From Zygnema cylindricum (taxonomy: Eukaryota; Streptophyta; Zygnematophyceae; Zygnematales; Zygnemataceae), in the NCBI GenBank assembly GCA_037447655.1, contig JBBHKE010000402.1, positions 1 to 64,000 of the forward strand: DNA of 64,000 nt, in the 5' to 3' direction. A program made the translations under genes and the position numbers. The notes beneath the pieces were generated by a model. That model ran no database searches. It saw nothing but the letters and a program-made list of their open reading frames with translations, and had not been told where the DNA came from. This document shows, in pieces, positions 10,543-19,483 of this stretch (position 1 is the stretch's first letter; each line of letters starts with the position of its first letter).

Positions 10543-11646
10543 TGTTGATATTAGAGTATTTTCTAGGTCTGTATTAGGATAGAAAAAGAGCCGAGGCGGT
10601 CTGCCTCTAACTTCCCTCTCCAAGCCCCCACACTTGTTGTAGTCACTAAAGGCTGGAGAGGGAGCTAGAGCCATGGTTGCCTAAGCTCTCCAGAGGGACA
10701 TGAGTAGATAATGGGATGTTTACTAAAAAGGTATTTGATGGACCTAGGATTTGATCCTTGTACCTACCGTACGTCAAACAACCTGTAGCCGTTAACTTTG
10801 TCCGTTTAGTCTAGGACTAATGCTAGAACATGTAGAGTTTGATAATTATATAAACATGTACACATAGACGTATTCATTTAACGGTGCGAATTGATTCTTA
10901 GTACATAGATACAATAGCACTGTTTACGATACTTCACGAAACTATTACCGCGCATTTGTTTCGACGGCGAAACAAATACCGCGCACATATTTTTGATAGA
11001 TAGAATTGAATGCCGGATTTACTTGACGGCCGTGGTGCGAGACGAAATTCCAGAATGTTTGCTTTGGCGTTTTTTGGCGCCGCCACTCCGGATGACACGT
11101 GGAAATGCGCTGGAGGATTGCAAAATCTTTGGAACGCAAGATAAAAAGTTTGGATGTGATAGCTGTCACCTGTATGGTCTAGTCGTACAACTGCCGTATA
11201 GAAAGTACTCCGGCGCCTATACTTTTTTGTACGGTACAGTCCTGTGATTGGCGCCGTACTTCAGTAGAAGGGGTTTAGAGAGGGACTAGGACTTATAATT
11301 TTTTGGGTAGGTAGCTGCCTCTCCTAGAGAGCATCTTGTATAAAAGGCTAACTTTGGCCAGCCATAACAATTAACTCAGTTGACCAATTTCAGTGATTCT
11401 TGTTGCCGCAGACTCAAGGGAGTCCACGCTACACATGGGTGTAGTCAGTCTAAATCTTTGCCTGCCACAGTGGCTACGTTTCTAAGGGAAAGTCAAAGTG
11501 GGTGAATGTGACCAAATCTCATATTGCCACTTTGCATTCTGTGGTGGAACTGAGCACACAGAAAGTGTTATTTCACAAAGGTGAAGCTATATTGGGGTTA
11601 TGATTTTCAAGGGGTCAGTCATATGGGTTTATATCAAGTTGGACTC
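10543..11646 (+). mobile_element. T-type copia LTR, plus strand, truncated by the next insertion
   Basis: It starts TGTTGATATTAGAG and aligns along its length with the reverse complement of the T LTR at 49742-50921, including a TATAAAAGG box near 11339 and the U5-like segment with GGGAAAGTCAAAGTGG. Its last bases (GTTTATATCAAGTTGGACTC) match an internal point of the T LTR, after which a W LTR begins at 11647. So element W inserted into this LTR, or the two were joined there. An antisense tRNA-like block lies at about 10740-10830. Confidence 0.65.
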
Positions 11647-12548
11647 TGTTGAAAAGAGGAAATTAATAGTTCACTTCTATATTTTAGTTAGAATGTAAAG
11701 AGAGAGAAAGAGACAACCAAAGGCACGCCATGGCTGCCGCGTCATTTAGAAAGAGGCAGAATGAAACAAAAGGTATTTTACTATTTGTACAAAATACTGC
11801 CTCTCGCCGGATTTGAACTAGGGTCAACGGACCACTATCTAGACCTAAGCTTTATCCATTAAGGCACTAGCGAAACGATATACGTATAACGTTTCACGCA
11901 TATTTATCTATATATTACACGGACTAATTTGCAGCAAATTAACGAAAACACGCATTAATCAATTCATGCATGGAAGTGAATCGAAGCCGCATAAATACAA
12001 ATGATCGGACGGCCACAATTGCAAGCGCCATCCGCAGTAAAATTTCGGCGGCCTTTGGGGATAGCGTCACGGGACGCCACGTGGCACCATACTATTGGAT
12101 ACCGGAGAAGATGGGAGGAGGAACCGTGGCTCTCGTTTTGACAGGCGTCACTTTGAAAGCCATGTCGTACAATGGCCGTACAATAAGTACATCGCCTAGT
12201 GTACCTTCTTGTACTATATAGTGTTTCTATTAGACTAGGGTTTAGTAGTAGGCAGTCGTAATTTGGAAGACCAGGACTTAGTGAAATTTAGGTACCTCTC
12301 TCTAAGAGAGCCTGTAACTATAAAGGTCATCTTTGACCAGCCATAACTTACTGCTGAGGGGAGCAAATTCAGTGATTCTTTTTGCGTTTGACTCAGGGGA
12401 GTCTTGTTCTCACAAGGGTGAGAGTGGTTATAATAATTGTGTGACTGGGCGGTTCTTATTCAGCGGGAAAGTATAATGGGAAAATATTATCTTATAGGCT
12501 TTACAGAAGCTGCTCAATCTCTGGGTCAATGGAGACCACAGAATTGCA
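11647..12548 (+). mobile_element. 5' LTR of a W-type copia element, plus strand
   Basis: 902 bp, TGTTGAAAAGAGG...GAATTGCA. It aligns nearly base for base with the solo LTR at 17225-18127. It includes a TATA-type promoter before 12325 (CTATAAAGG), a transcribed leader CAGCCATAACTTACTGCT, and an antisense tRNA-like block at 11815-11885. The gag ATG (12529) lies 20 nt before the LTR end. Confidence 0.8.
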
Positions 12549-13800
12549 GGTTGTGGGTCCACCCTCTAGGGTGCCTACATTTGATGGATCAGACTTTCTT
12601 TATTGGGAAATGATGGTGGAGGGAGAACTATTTTAAAAACACCTCTGGGGCATAGTGTCCGGACAAGTTCAATGCCCACCTCCACCTGGGTATGGAGAAA
12701 CGCGTTTTTTTTGAACCTCCGCCTCTACAGTAGGTAGAACAACTTCCACCATCACTGAGGATGAAGACGAGGAAAGAGAAGAGATTATCATTGAAGGAGA
12801 AATGGGAGAAGTTGCAACTCAAGTGACACCATTGCCGAAGGCGATACCGGCAGCAACACCACTAGTAACGGTGACAAGGGTTCAGATCGAAAGATCAGAG
12901 TATGAAAAGTGGAACTACAAAGACAAGGTTGCTAAGCTCTTAATTCTTAAAAGTGTAGCAAAGGGCATTGCCATTCCCCTTATGCATGTCAAATCTTCAT
13001 CTCACATTTGGATATCACTAGTTAACAAATATAAGAGTGGATCATTGCAGCAGCAACAGTTGGCAGAAAATAAGATTGCAGCTTATACTTATAAGGGAGG
13101 AAGCATGAATAATTATTGCAATGATTTAGGAGCATTAGTTGGAGAGCTAGAGAGTGCATGTAACTCATGGTCTGAGAGACAAAGAGTGAACACATTAATG
13201 ATGAAACTACCTGAAGAGTATGAGAATATCATTAATCAATTACAGGACATAGGAGATAGCAATTGGAATTGGGATGACACAGTGGGAATGATTTTAGTGA
13301 AAGAAAGCACCATAGAGCTTAGGAAAGGGAGTCTAAGTGTTTAAGCGTTGATTGCTGGAGCTGATTAGCGGAAGCGTGATGAAGAGAGAGAGAAAGATTC
13401 CTATCAAAAATTTGGAGGAAGAGGACAAGGAGGTGGGAGATTTGATAGACAGGGGAGACGAACTTCTCGAGGAGGATTATATCACTTCTGCAAGAAATCG
13501 GGACACTATATGGCAGAATGTGGCAAACTTGCAGATCTTTGACTAAAAGATGGGCAAGGGACCTCAAGAAATGGAGGAAAGAAAAAGGCTTTCCTAACTC
13601 AAGTTGATGAGGAGCAAGAGAACGAAAAAACCGAACAAGAAGAGGAGCTTGAGGAGCTTGGGGTCAATTATGCTGAAAATTTGGGAGTTGTCAGTGTATA
13701 TAAATTTTTATATTGTGAAAGAATTTTTTAAAATTTTGATGCTTGCAAAAGATTTGGTAAACACTTGAAAACACCTGTTTGGTTGGATTGTTGATAGATT
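12529..13800 (+). pseudogene. Ty1/copia gag (W type) with start of protease, broken
   Basis: From ATG 12529 the frame reads METTELQVVGPPSRVPTF, FLYWEMMVEGELF then a TAA at 12634, and continues in the same frame to 13344 (an uninterrupted 180-codon stretch from 12802). Helical gag region: VAKLLILKSVAKGIAI, IWISLVNKYKSGSLQQQQLAE, AYTYKGGSMNNYCNDLG, LPEEYENIINQL, MILVKESTIELRKGS. A shifted frame gives an Arg/Gly stretch and the zinc knuckle FCKKSGHYMAEC, in which the first Cys of CX2CX4HX4C is Tyr. At about 13780 WIVD marks the beginning of protease, then homology stops. Pol and the 3' LTR are absent. Confidence 0.8.
12549..12563 (+). promoter_or_regulatory. Half-tRNA primer-binding site of the plus-strand W element
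   Basis: GGTTGTGGGTCCACC, 13 of 15 matches to the complement of the initiator tRNA-Met anticodon arm; both differences are transitions (A to G, C to T). It directly follows the LTR CA and is read as gag codons. Confidence 0.7.
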
Positions 13801-13806
13801 CTGATA

Positions 13807-13886
13807 GTGTATGATGTCAACTTCTACTACAACAACTGCTCCTCCACTTGCATTGGTGGTTGTAGAACAACACGTTTATCATGCTC
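13807..13886 (+). mobile_element. Terminal piece of a Y/X-type LTR with gag start
   Basis: ATG 13812 reads MSTSTTTTAPPLALVVVEQ and ends GTAGAACAACA, matching the LTR-encoded gag N-terminus of X (37050) and of the 7910 fragment. Only about 80 bp are recognisable; the primer site that should follow is not (CGTTTATCATG). Confidence 0.5.
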
Positions 13887-14311
13887 GTTAGACACGCATG
13901 GATCGTTTACTATTTATCAAAAAAGGAGAAAGTACAATATTATTGTACTATTCATGACGTTTGTATGTACATTTGTAGACGCGATAAAAAATTACACAGC
14001 GATTGGCAGTAAATTAAGCAAAGAGTTAAAGTCACAAAATCGTAATTCTTGAAAAGGACAGTTATATTCTCAAATGTTAACATTCTATGATTAGACATTC
14101 ATGAACGAAGTATAGATGGCTATTGAAGTGGCTCATTCAGTGACAAGATCAAGTATCAAGGATTTGACGGTCAAAAACCATTGCCGATGGGGTACTTTGA
14201 AAGTTACCCAAGGGATAAAGTTAACAGTTGGTTGACGCCAAATCGATCCCTGTTACACGCGCATGGGTCGCATCCTGTTTATCGTGCCCGTTGATCATGT
14301 CTATTACACGT
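13887..14311. other. Unresolved stretch with a dispersed short repeat
   Basis: The motif ACACGCATGGATCGTTTACTA...TTTATC at 13888, a variant at 14252 and another at 55758 (CCATGGACCGTGTCCTGTTTATC) are related, and the following 100 bp at 13950 and 55830 are weakly similar (GTAGACGCGA..., CGATTG.C...AAATT.AGCAAA). No ORF with a domain. Confidence 0.35.
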
Positions 14312-15293
14312 TGCAATTTTGTGATCTCAATAGGTGCACAAAAACTGCAGCTTATTTGAAGCCTCTAAGATAATTTGAAATGCCTTTTTTCCCTTTGAAT
14401 CAACTTCCTCCCAAGTTCGAAAAGATTCTGACTACCTTAACCCTTGTGAAGCTTGGACTCCCCTGAGCCCTATGGAAAAAGAATCACTAAAAACGCCCTA
14501 CGAGGCGATAAATAATCAAATGGCAAAGATGCCAATTTTATACAAGCCCTCGAAGAGACAGGCGGCTATCTACCAAAAACCTTTAAGTTGTAGAACCCCT
14601 CTCGAATCCCCCTAAGTACTGATGTACGAATCCAAAAAGAAGATTGTATAGTATAAGAAACTATTGTTGCGGATTTACTTATTGTACGGCCATTGTACGA
14701 CATGGCCATGGAGGGGATGCTTGTCACTTTTGGACTTCTCTCCGAGTTTCTTGCAGATTTTATAATCGAATGACGAGGTGCCACGTAACACCTAGTGACA
14801 CAACGTCCGAAAACAGCCAAAACTACTACTCAAAAATGTTGGCTTGAATAGGATCCGTCCGATGTTAACCGACATTTAATGTGGGCTGTTCAAATTAATC
14901 GACCGTCTGCATAAAAAAATATTATAATTGTCTCTATGTTATAGTCGTATAAATCAATTAATTGGCTTAATCCGCCAGTACTAGTTTAAATAATTATCAC
15001 GCCCTTTATATCGTAGCACTGCACCTAGACTATAAGACAATGCTACCAACTACTAGCTACTGACTAAAGGGACCAGGATCAAATCCTTGGCCCGTTTGTC
15101 TTTTTTTAACATCTAGTCTTTCATCCTCTTCTAGCTGCTTAGGCGCCCATGGCTCCATCTCTCTCTAACAAGTGATCCGTGACTATAACAAGTATGATAA
15201 TTAGTGAGAGAGAGAGTGGAGCCTTTCCATTAGATAGATTATCTTATAATTTATATCCTAACTTAGAAAATACATAAAACTCATTTTTCAACA
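14312..15293 (-). mobile_element. 3' LTR of a minus-strand copia element (W-like subfamily)
   Basis: 982 bp; minus-strand TGTTGAAAAATGAG... to ...AAAATTGCA. It is collinear with the LTR at 54773-55756. The T-rich plus-strand sequence just right of it (15294 on) is the reverse complement of a polypurine-like end and of pol C-terminus, so this is the 3' LTR. The position equivalent to the gag ATG, 20 nt before the LTR end, has mutated to ATT. An antisense tRNA-like block with a T7 run lies at 15016-15107. Confidence 0.75.
15016..15107 (+). ncRNA. tRNA-like Pol III module antisense in LTR
   Basis: GACTATAAGACAATGCTACC resembles a degenerate box A region, GGATCAAATCC (15076-15086) a box B, and a T7 run (15101-15107) a Pol III terminator. 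Equivalent blocks occur in most copia LTRs of the window, always antisense to the element. Whether it is transcribed is unknown. Confidence 0.4.
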
Positions 15294-15889
15294 CTACCCT
15301 TATTTTCTAATCACTCTTTTTTTTAAGTTCACATTTTTCCCTACAGTATTTTAGCTTAGAAGATGGGACTGGTTTTGTCATCATGTCAATTTCCCCATCT
15401 GGTTTGTTCTCCAAACTCACAATTTTGTTTTCCACCTTTTCTCTTACAAAGCTTAGTCTTATATCCATGTGTTAGCTTTAAAGTAATGCTTTGGGTTTGC
15501 TGCAATTGCAATGGCAGCTTCGTTGTCACAAAACACTTTATGAACTCCAACCTTGATGAATCGAAGTTTTTGCAAGAGTGACTTCACCCACATTAGTTAT
15601 TTAACATCAGAGCAAGAAGCCATAAACTCAGCCTCCATAGTAGACTGAGCAACCACCTTTCCCTACTTACTACTCTAGCAGCATGCACCATTTCCAACAT
15701 ACAAAACATATCTAGATGTGCACCTCCTCATGGGAGAATCCCCATAATAGGCATCACTCCAAGTTATGATATCAATATTCTCCCCAATTAGATGTAACCA
15801 AAGGCCCCTGGTTCGAATCAAGTATCTCATAACCCTTTTAGCTACCTCCTAATCTCTTTTTCTAGGTTCATTAAAACTTACTACATTCT
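15294..15889 (-). pseudogene. Copia RNase H / pol C-terminus relic, minus strand
   Basis: Minus-strand translation reproduces the RNase H end seen intact in X (40062-40391): segments equivalent to QSTMEAEYM, CDNQAAIAIA and KHMDI, with stops and frameshifts. It is internal sequence of the element whose 3' LTR is 14312-15293, and homology stops near 15889 where an unrelated LTR element begins. Confidence 0.6.
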
Positions 15890-16086
15890 TTTTTAGGTGC
15901 ATCAAGATTATTATGTCTAGCCAGTTCAAAATTGTCGGGAAGTCTTAATTTAGGTCTCCTCAAATCCCTCTCAGTGCCTCCATGCGCTCTTTCACCAAGA
16001 CGAGATTCCGAACTTGCGACGGTGTCACTCAGGTGAGCATTCAGTAATCTAACGTTTTCTAATTCCTGGAGAACTTCAGTCAACAT
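15871..16086 (-). CDS. Start of a gag-like ORF of a non-copia LTR element
   Basis: A 71-codon minus-strand frame begins MLTEVLQELENVRLLNAHLS (coiled coil), then a charged linker and PKLRLPDNFELARH, which resembles the entry to a Ty3/gypsy-type capsid domain (P-K-L-x-x-P-x-x-F). It starts about 50 nt downstream (minus strand) of a conventional primer-binding site and LTR. It is cut off at about 15889 by fusion to copia sequence. Assignment is tentative. Confidence 0.4.
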   Translation of the reverse strand: MLTEVLQELENVRLLNAHLSDTVASSESRLGERAHGGTERDLRRPKLRLPDNFELARHNNLDAPKKECSKF

Positions 16087-16136
16087 GTTCGCTGTAGATA
16101 CATGGTGCTATGTGATGCTGTCGAGTCACGAGGAAA

Positions 16137-16149
16137 GGCTCCAATACCA
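16137..16149 (-). promoter_or_regulatory. Conventional tRNA primer-binding site (3' end of initiator tRNA-Met)
   Basis: Minus-strand TGGTATTGGAGCC, 11 of 13 matches to TGGTATCAGAGCC. It lies one base from the LTR end (...TTTGACA) at 16151. It contrasts with the half-tRNA sites of all copia families around it. Confidence 0.65.
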
Positions 16150-16150
16150 G

Positions 16151-16601
16151 TGTCAAAGAGACAAGATAATAATACCACAATCTAATTGCACAGCGGAATA
16201 ATCCCAAAGGATCCCTTTTTAGCGACAGTAAAGTACACAACGTTCACAAAAAGGATTGAACTTTATTGATCGGGAAAAGATTACAAGATTGAAAGCTCAC
16301 TGTAAAGGTCTATTCAAGATTCTCTTATTGACTAAGACTACAGGACTATTTAAACTAATCAACTGCAAGTAAACTTGGTTCTAATCATGTACACGTGGAC
16401 CACCTTGGTTAACCACGCTCTAACCAAACTATCTTCTTGAACATTCTAGTCTTATCTACATTCTGTGGCGTTGCTATACTGCTACGTTGTGTTGCTATAC
16501 TACTACATTGCTATGCTGCGCTAGTCTGGCATCGCAGCTACGCTGCTCTAAACCGCAACTGCAAGTGCTTGTAGTGTACATAATTGCGTAACCGTGTTAC
16601 A
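16151..16601 (-). mobile_element. 451-bp LTR of a non-copia element with internal sequence on both sides
   Basis: On the minus strand it runs TGTAACACGG...CTTTGACA. An AATAAA polyadenylation signal lies near 16265 (minus), about 115 bp before the LTR end. A purine-rich tract TTAGTGGGAGGCAC immediately precedes it (16602-16615) and a primer-binding site immediately follows it. A single LTR therefore sits between a 3' internal end and a 5' internal start, as in tandem copies. The upstream half carries irregular GCTGCG/GCTATAC repeats. Confidence 0.65.
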
Positions 16602-16619
16602 GTGCCTCCCACTAAGGGT

Positions 16620-17111
16620 TTAACGTCCCGCTAAATGTTGTTTACTTAGGGAGATAGAATGCAGCTGACAAAGCATTGCGTAAGTTTCTTCTTTGTACTC
16701 CTCAAACTCTTTTCGCAAGGTATTTAACTGATTTTCGATTTGCTCACATCGGGTCTCCAAGAGTGCAATATGGCGATCCGCCGCTGCCAAGCGTCTTCTG
16801 AGGAATCGCTCCCGTAGCTGGTCCGCTTTTGCTGCTGGTGTAGCCGCTAGCTTTTCTAGTTGTGGAGGAATGGTCTCAGGTGCGGATGCCTTTGCTGCCA
16901 GACTTTGGGGAGCTTCTGGTATCGCAATTTGTGGGGCCTCTGCTGCTGCTCTGTCCGCCAGTTCCCACCAAGGTACTTTCCTTAGTTTGAAGGAAACGTG
17001 TTTATGGAAGCTGGGGCTCGCTGCAGAGCATTTTTCTGGGTTAACTTGAGTGCTCGCAATTCTAGTGTGACCTCTAGCAGCGAAATTATGTCCTGCAGTC
17101 GGACATCCCAT
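16620..17111 (-). CDS. Ala-rich coiled-coil protein ORF at the 3' end of an LTR element
   Basis: 163 codons from ATG 17111 (the frame is open further upstream as well, so the start is uncertain). It begins MGCPTAGHNFAARGHTRIAS and has an Ala/Pro-rich middle. It then has a strong coiled coil at residues about 95-150 (LRERFLRRRLAAADRHIALL, RCEQIENQLNTLRKEFEEYK). The stop is a few bases from the polypurine tract of the LTR at 16151-16601, so this is probably the last ORF of that retroelement, either a gag C-terminus in an atypical order or an additional ORF. No family recognised. Confidence 0.4.
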   Translation of the reverse strand: MGCPTAGHNFAARGHTRIASTQVNPEKCSAASPSFHKHVSFKLRKVPWWELADRAAAEAPQIAIPEAPQSLAAKASAPETIPPQLEKLAATPAAKADQLRERFLRRRLAAADRHIALLETRCEQIENQLNTLRKEFEEYKEETYAMLCQLHSISLSKQHLAGR

Positions 17112-17224
17112 GGGTGATAGTGGTGGAGTAATCTGGGGCGTCCACCCTGTACTGGTAGTGGTCCTCGACCACCTCTACGAACAGTAAAGAATGAGGGTTT
17201 AACTTCACATAACCCTTATGGTTG

Positions 17225-18127
17225 TGTTGAAAAGAGGTAATTAATAGTTCATTTCTATATTTTAGTTAGAATGTCAAAAGAGAGAAAGAAAGAACCAAAT
17301 GCACGCCATGGCTGCCGCGTCATTTAGAAGGAGGCAGAATGAAACAGAAGGTATTTTACTGTTTGTAGCAAAATACTGCCGTTGGCCGGATTTGAATCGG
17401 GGTCAATGGACCATTATCTAGACCTAAGCCTTATCCATTAAGGCACTAGCGAAACGATATACGTATTACGTTTCACGCATATTCATCTATTTATTACACG
17501 GACTAATTTGCAGCAAACTAACGAAAACACGCATTAATCAATTCATGCATGGAAGCGAATCGAAGCCGTATAAATACAAATGATAGAACGGCCACAATTG
17601 CAGCCGCCATCCGCAATAAAATTTCGGCGGCCTTTGGGGATAGCGTCACGCGACGCCACGTGGCACCATACTATTGGATACCGGAGAAGATGGGAGGAGG
17701 GACCATGGCTCCCGTTTTAACATGCGTCACCTTGAAAGCCATGTCGTACAATGGCCGTACAATAAGTACATCACCTAGTGTACGTTCATGTACTATATAG
17801 TGCTTCTATTCGACTAGGGTTTAGAAGAAGGCAGTCGTAAGTAGGCAGACCTGGACTTAGTGAAATTTAGGTACCTCTCTCTTAGAGAGCTTGTAACTAT
17901 AAAGGTCATCTTTGACCAGCCATAACTTACAGCTCAGGGGAGCATATTCAGTGATTCTTTTTGCGTTTGATTTAAGGGAGTCTTGTTCTCAAAGGGAAGA
18001 GAGTGGTTAGAATATTTTTGTGTCTGGGCGGCGCTTATTCAGCGGGAAAGTAGAAGGGGAAAACATTATCCTAGAGGCTTTATATAGGCTGCTCATTCTC
18101 TGGGTTAATGAAGACCATAGAATTCTA
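17225..18127 (+). mobile_element. Solo LTR of the W copia family with target-site duplication
   Basis: 903 bp, TGTTGAAAAGAGGTAATTAA...GAATTCTA, collinear with the 5' LTR at 11647-12548. Flanking GGTTG (17220-17224) and GATTG (18128-18132) match at 4 of 5 bases, as expected for a 5-bp copia target duplication. No internal sequence follows: the primer site is absent and the next bases belong to the flank. The gag ATG remains 20 nt before the end (ATGAAGACC...). Confidence 0.8.
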
Positions 18128-18137
18128 GATTGTTCCC

Positions 18138-18310
18138 AAAGTCCTTTGTCCTCATGAAATTCCATGCTGGGTGTGACAGCACACTAGCAGGAATGTTGAT
18201 TGGATCTCAAGACTTTCGTGTGCGTCATACTGTTGGCCACTCCGAAAGATCCAAGTAATAACGTTTGGAAAAGCTAAAAGCGAGATCCGGATGTTGCGGG
18301 GTGATAGGTG
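18138..18310 (+). pseudogene. Ty3/gypsy-like integrase N-terminal (HHCC) relic
   Basis: One frame reads FVLMKFHAGCDSTLAGMLIG, matching the pattern LMxxxHDxxxAGHLG of gypsy integrases. After a frameshift YCWPLRKIQVITF matches the YYWPxMxxDVxxFV part of the same zinc-binding domain. The Cys pair that should follow is not recognisable. It is a short fragment in the flank of the solo LTR. Confidence 0.5.
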
Positions 18311-18489
18311 GTAGAAAAAGTTAGTCAGGTATTTCTTCTTCTTTTCACTTTCCCCTTTGTTTCCCTGTCCTGTTGTCAAAGGATAAACACCTCAACCATG
18401 CTAGGATATTGCGCCTCATCCTTCTTTTCGGAGCTCTCTGAAGACTACTCGTCAGCGGTACTCTCCTTATTTAGATCCCTCATCACCTC

Positions 18490-19483
18490 TGCATTTCTAT
18501 ATCCTTCATTGGACAACAGAATAGGAAGCCTGTGGATAGTGGTTAACTAACCCACTTTAAGTCATAATCATTGCTGCCCAAGATGGCAAACTGACAATTT
18601 GAATGCATCCCTATGTAACCTCGAATCCTTTGAGTCCGTAGCAAAAAAAAACATTGAAAACGGCCAACCATCTGATAAGTTATGAGCCTACAAAAATGCT
18701 AATTTTATACAAAGCTCTCTTAGAGAGAGAAAACTATCTACCATATTTCCTAAGTCATAAATCCCTCTCACAACCCCTATCTAGTGAAATACGGACCAAT
18801 CATAAGACTATAAAGTACAAAAAGTTACTATGGCCGATGTCCTTTTTGTACGGCTTGTGTACGACAAGGCCACTGTGCAGACGATTGTCACTTTGTCACT
18901 CGTCCGTATGTTCCCCGGAATTCCCGCGACCAAATATCATCTCTCCATGTGGCGCCAGGTCATGCCACGTCCATAAACGTCAAAGTGACCATTCCGCGAT
19001 CTCGGCAGTGATATGTGCCCTCGGATTAATTCCGATATTAAATGTCGACCGTCGAAACAAATGTCCGATTCATTTGTTTCGTGCGAAATGACGTCCTCGC
19101 TGAAATACTTTAACTATTTCTATGTTCCTTTGTTCACATTTCAGTTAATTGGTTTCAAGATCATGTATCAGTTTAATACGTATTACACCTAATGTGTTTT
19201 AATGGACTTCACGACAGATTGGTTAGAGCTACGTGCTACGCCGAACTCTACTGGTTAGAGGTTCGAGTCCTGTCGGACTCAACCTTTTGTTTGAGAGTGA
19301 CATTTGTCACTCTTTAGTCCTGCATGCAAAACTAAGGCAGCCATGTCTTAACCACCTTCTCTATCCTTCAGTGACTACAACAAGTATGGGGGTTGGAGAG
19401 AGGAGTTGAAGACAGGCTGTCTGTCCTTTTATACTAACCTATTTATACCTAGAAAATACTATAGAAATAAATCAATTTCAACA
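18490..19483 (-). mobile_element. 3' LTR of element W1, minus strand
   Basis: 994 bp, minus-strand TGTTGAAATTGATT...AGAAATGCA. It matches the LTR at 22544-23561. The internal side (19484 on) is a minus-strand polypurine tract TAAAGGGAG. It contains the antisense tRNA-like block (19211-19276) and a perfect 10-bp hairpin at 19054-19080. Confidence 0.75.
19211..19276 (+). ncRNA. tRNA-like Pol III module antisense in LTR W1
   Basis: CGACAG...CTGTCG ends could form an acceptor-like stem. TGGTTAGAGCT (19220-19230) resembles box A and GGTTCGAGTCC (19260-19270) matches the box B consensus; TTTT follows at 19285. The intervening arms do not give a clean cloverleaf, so I call it tRNA-like, not a tRNA gene. 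The counterpart at 23277-23342 is in the next LTR. Confidence 0.5.

Noticed and set aside
16620-17111. Host coiled-coil gene
   Set aside because: Its stop lies a few bases from a polypurine tract and LTR, so retroelement origin is more likely.
19211-19276. Genuine tRNA gene
   Set aside because: Box B is perfect but D- and anticodon arms do not fold into a clean cloverleaf, and the block repeats in every related LTR; kept as a tRNA-like module.
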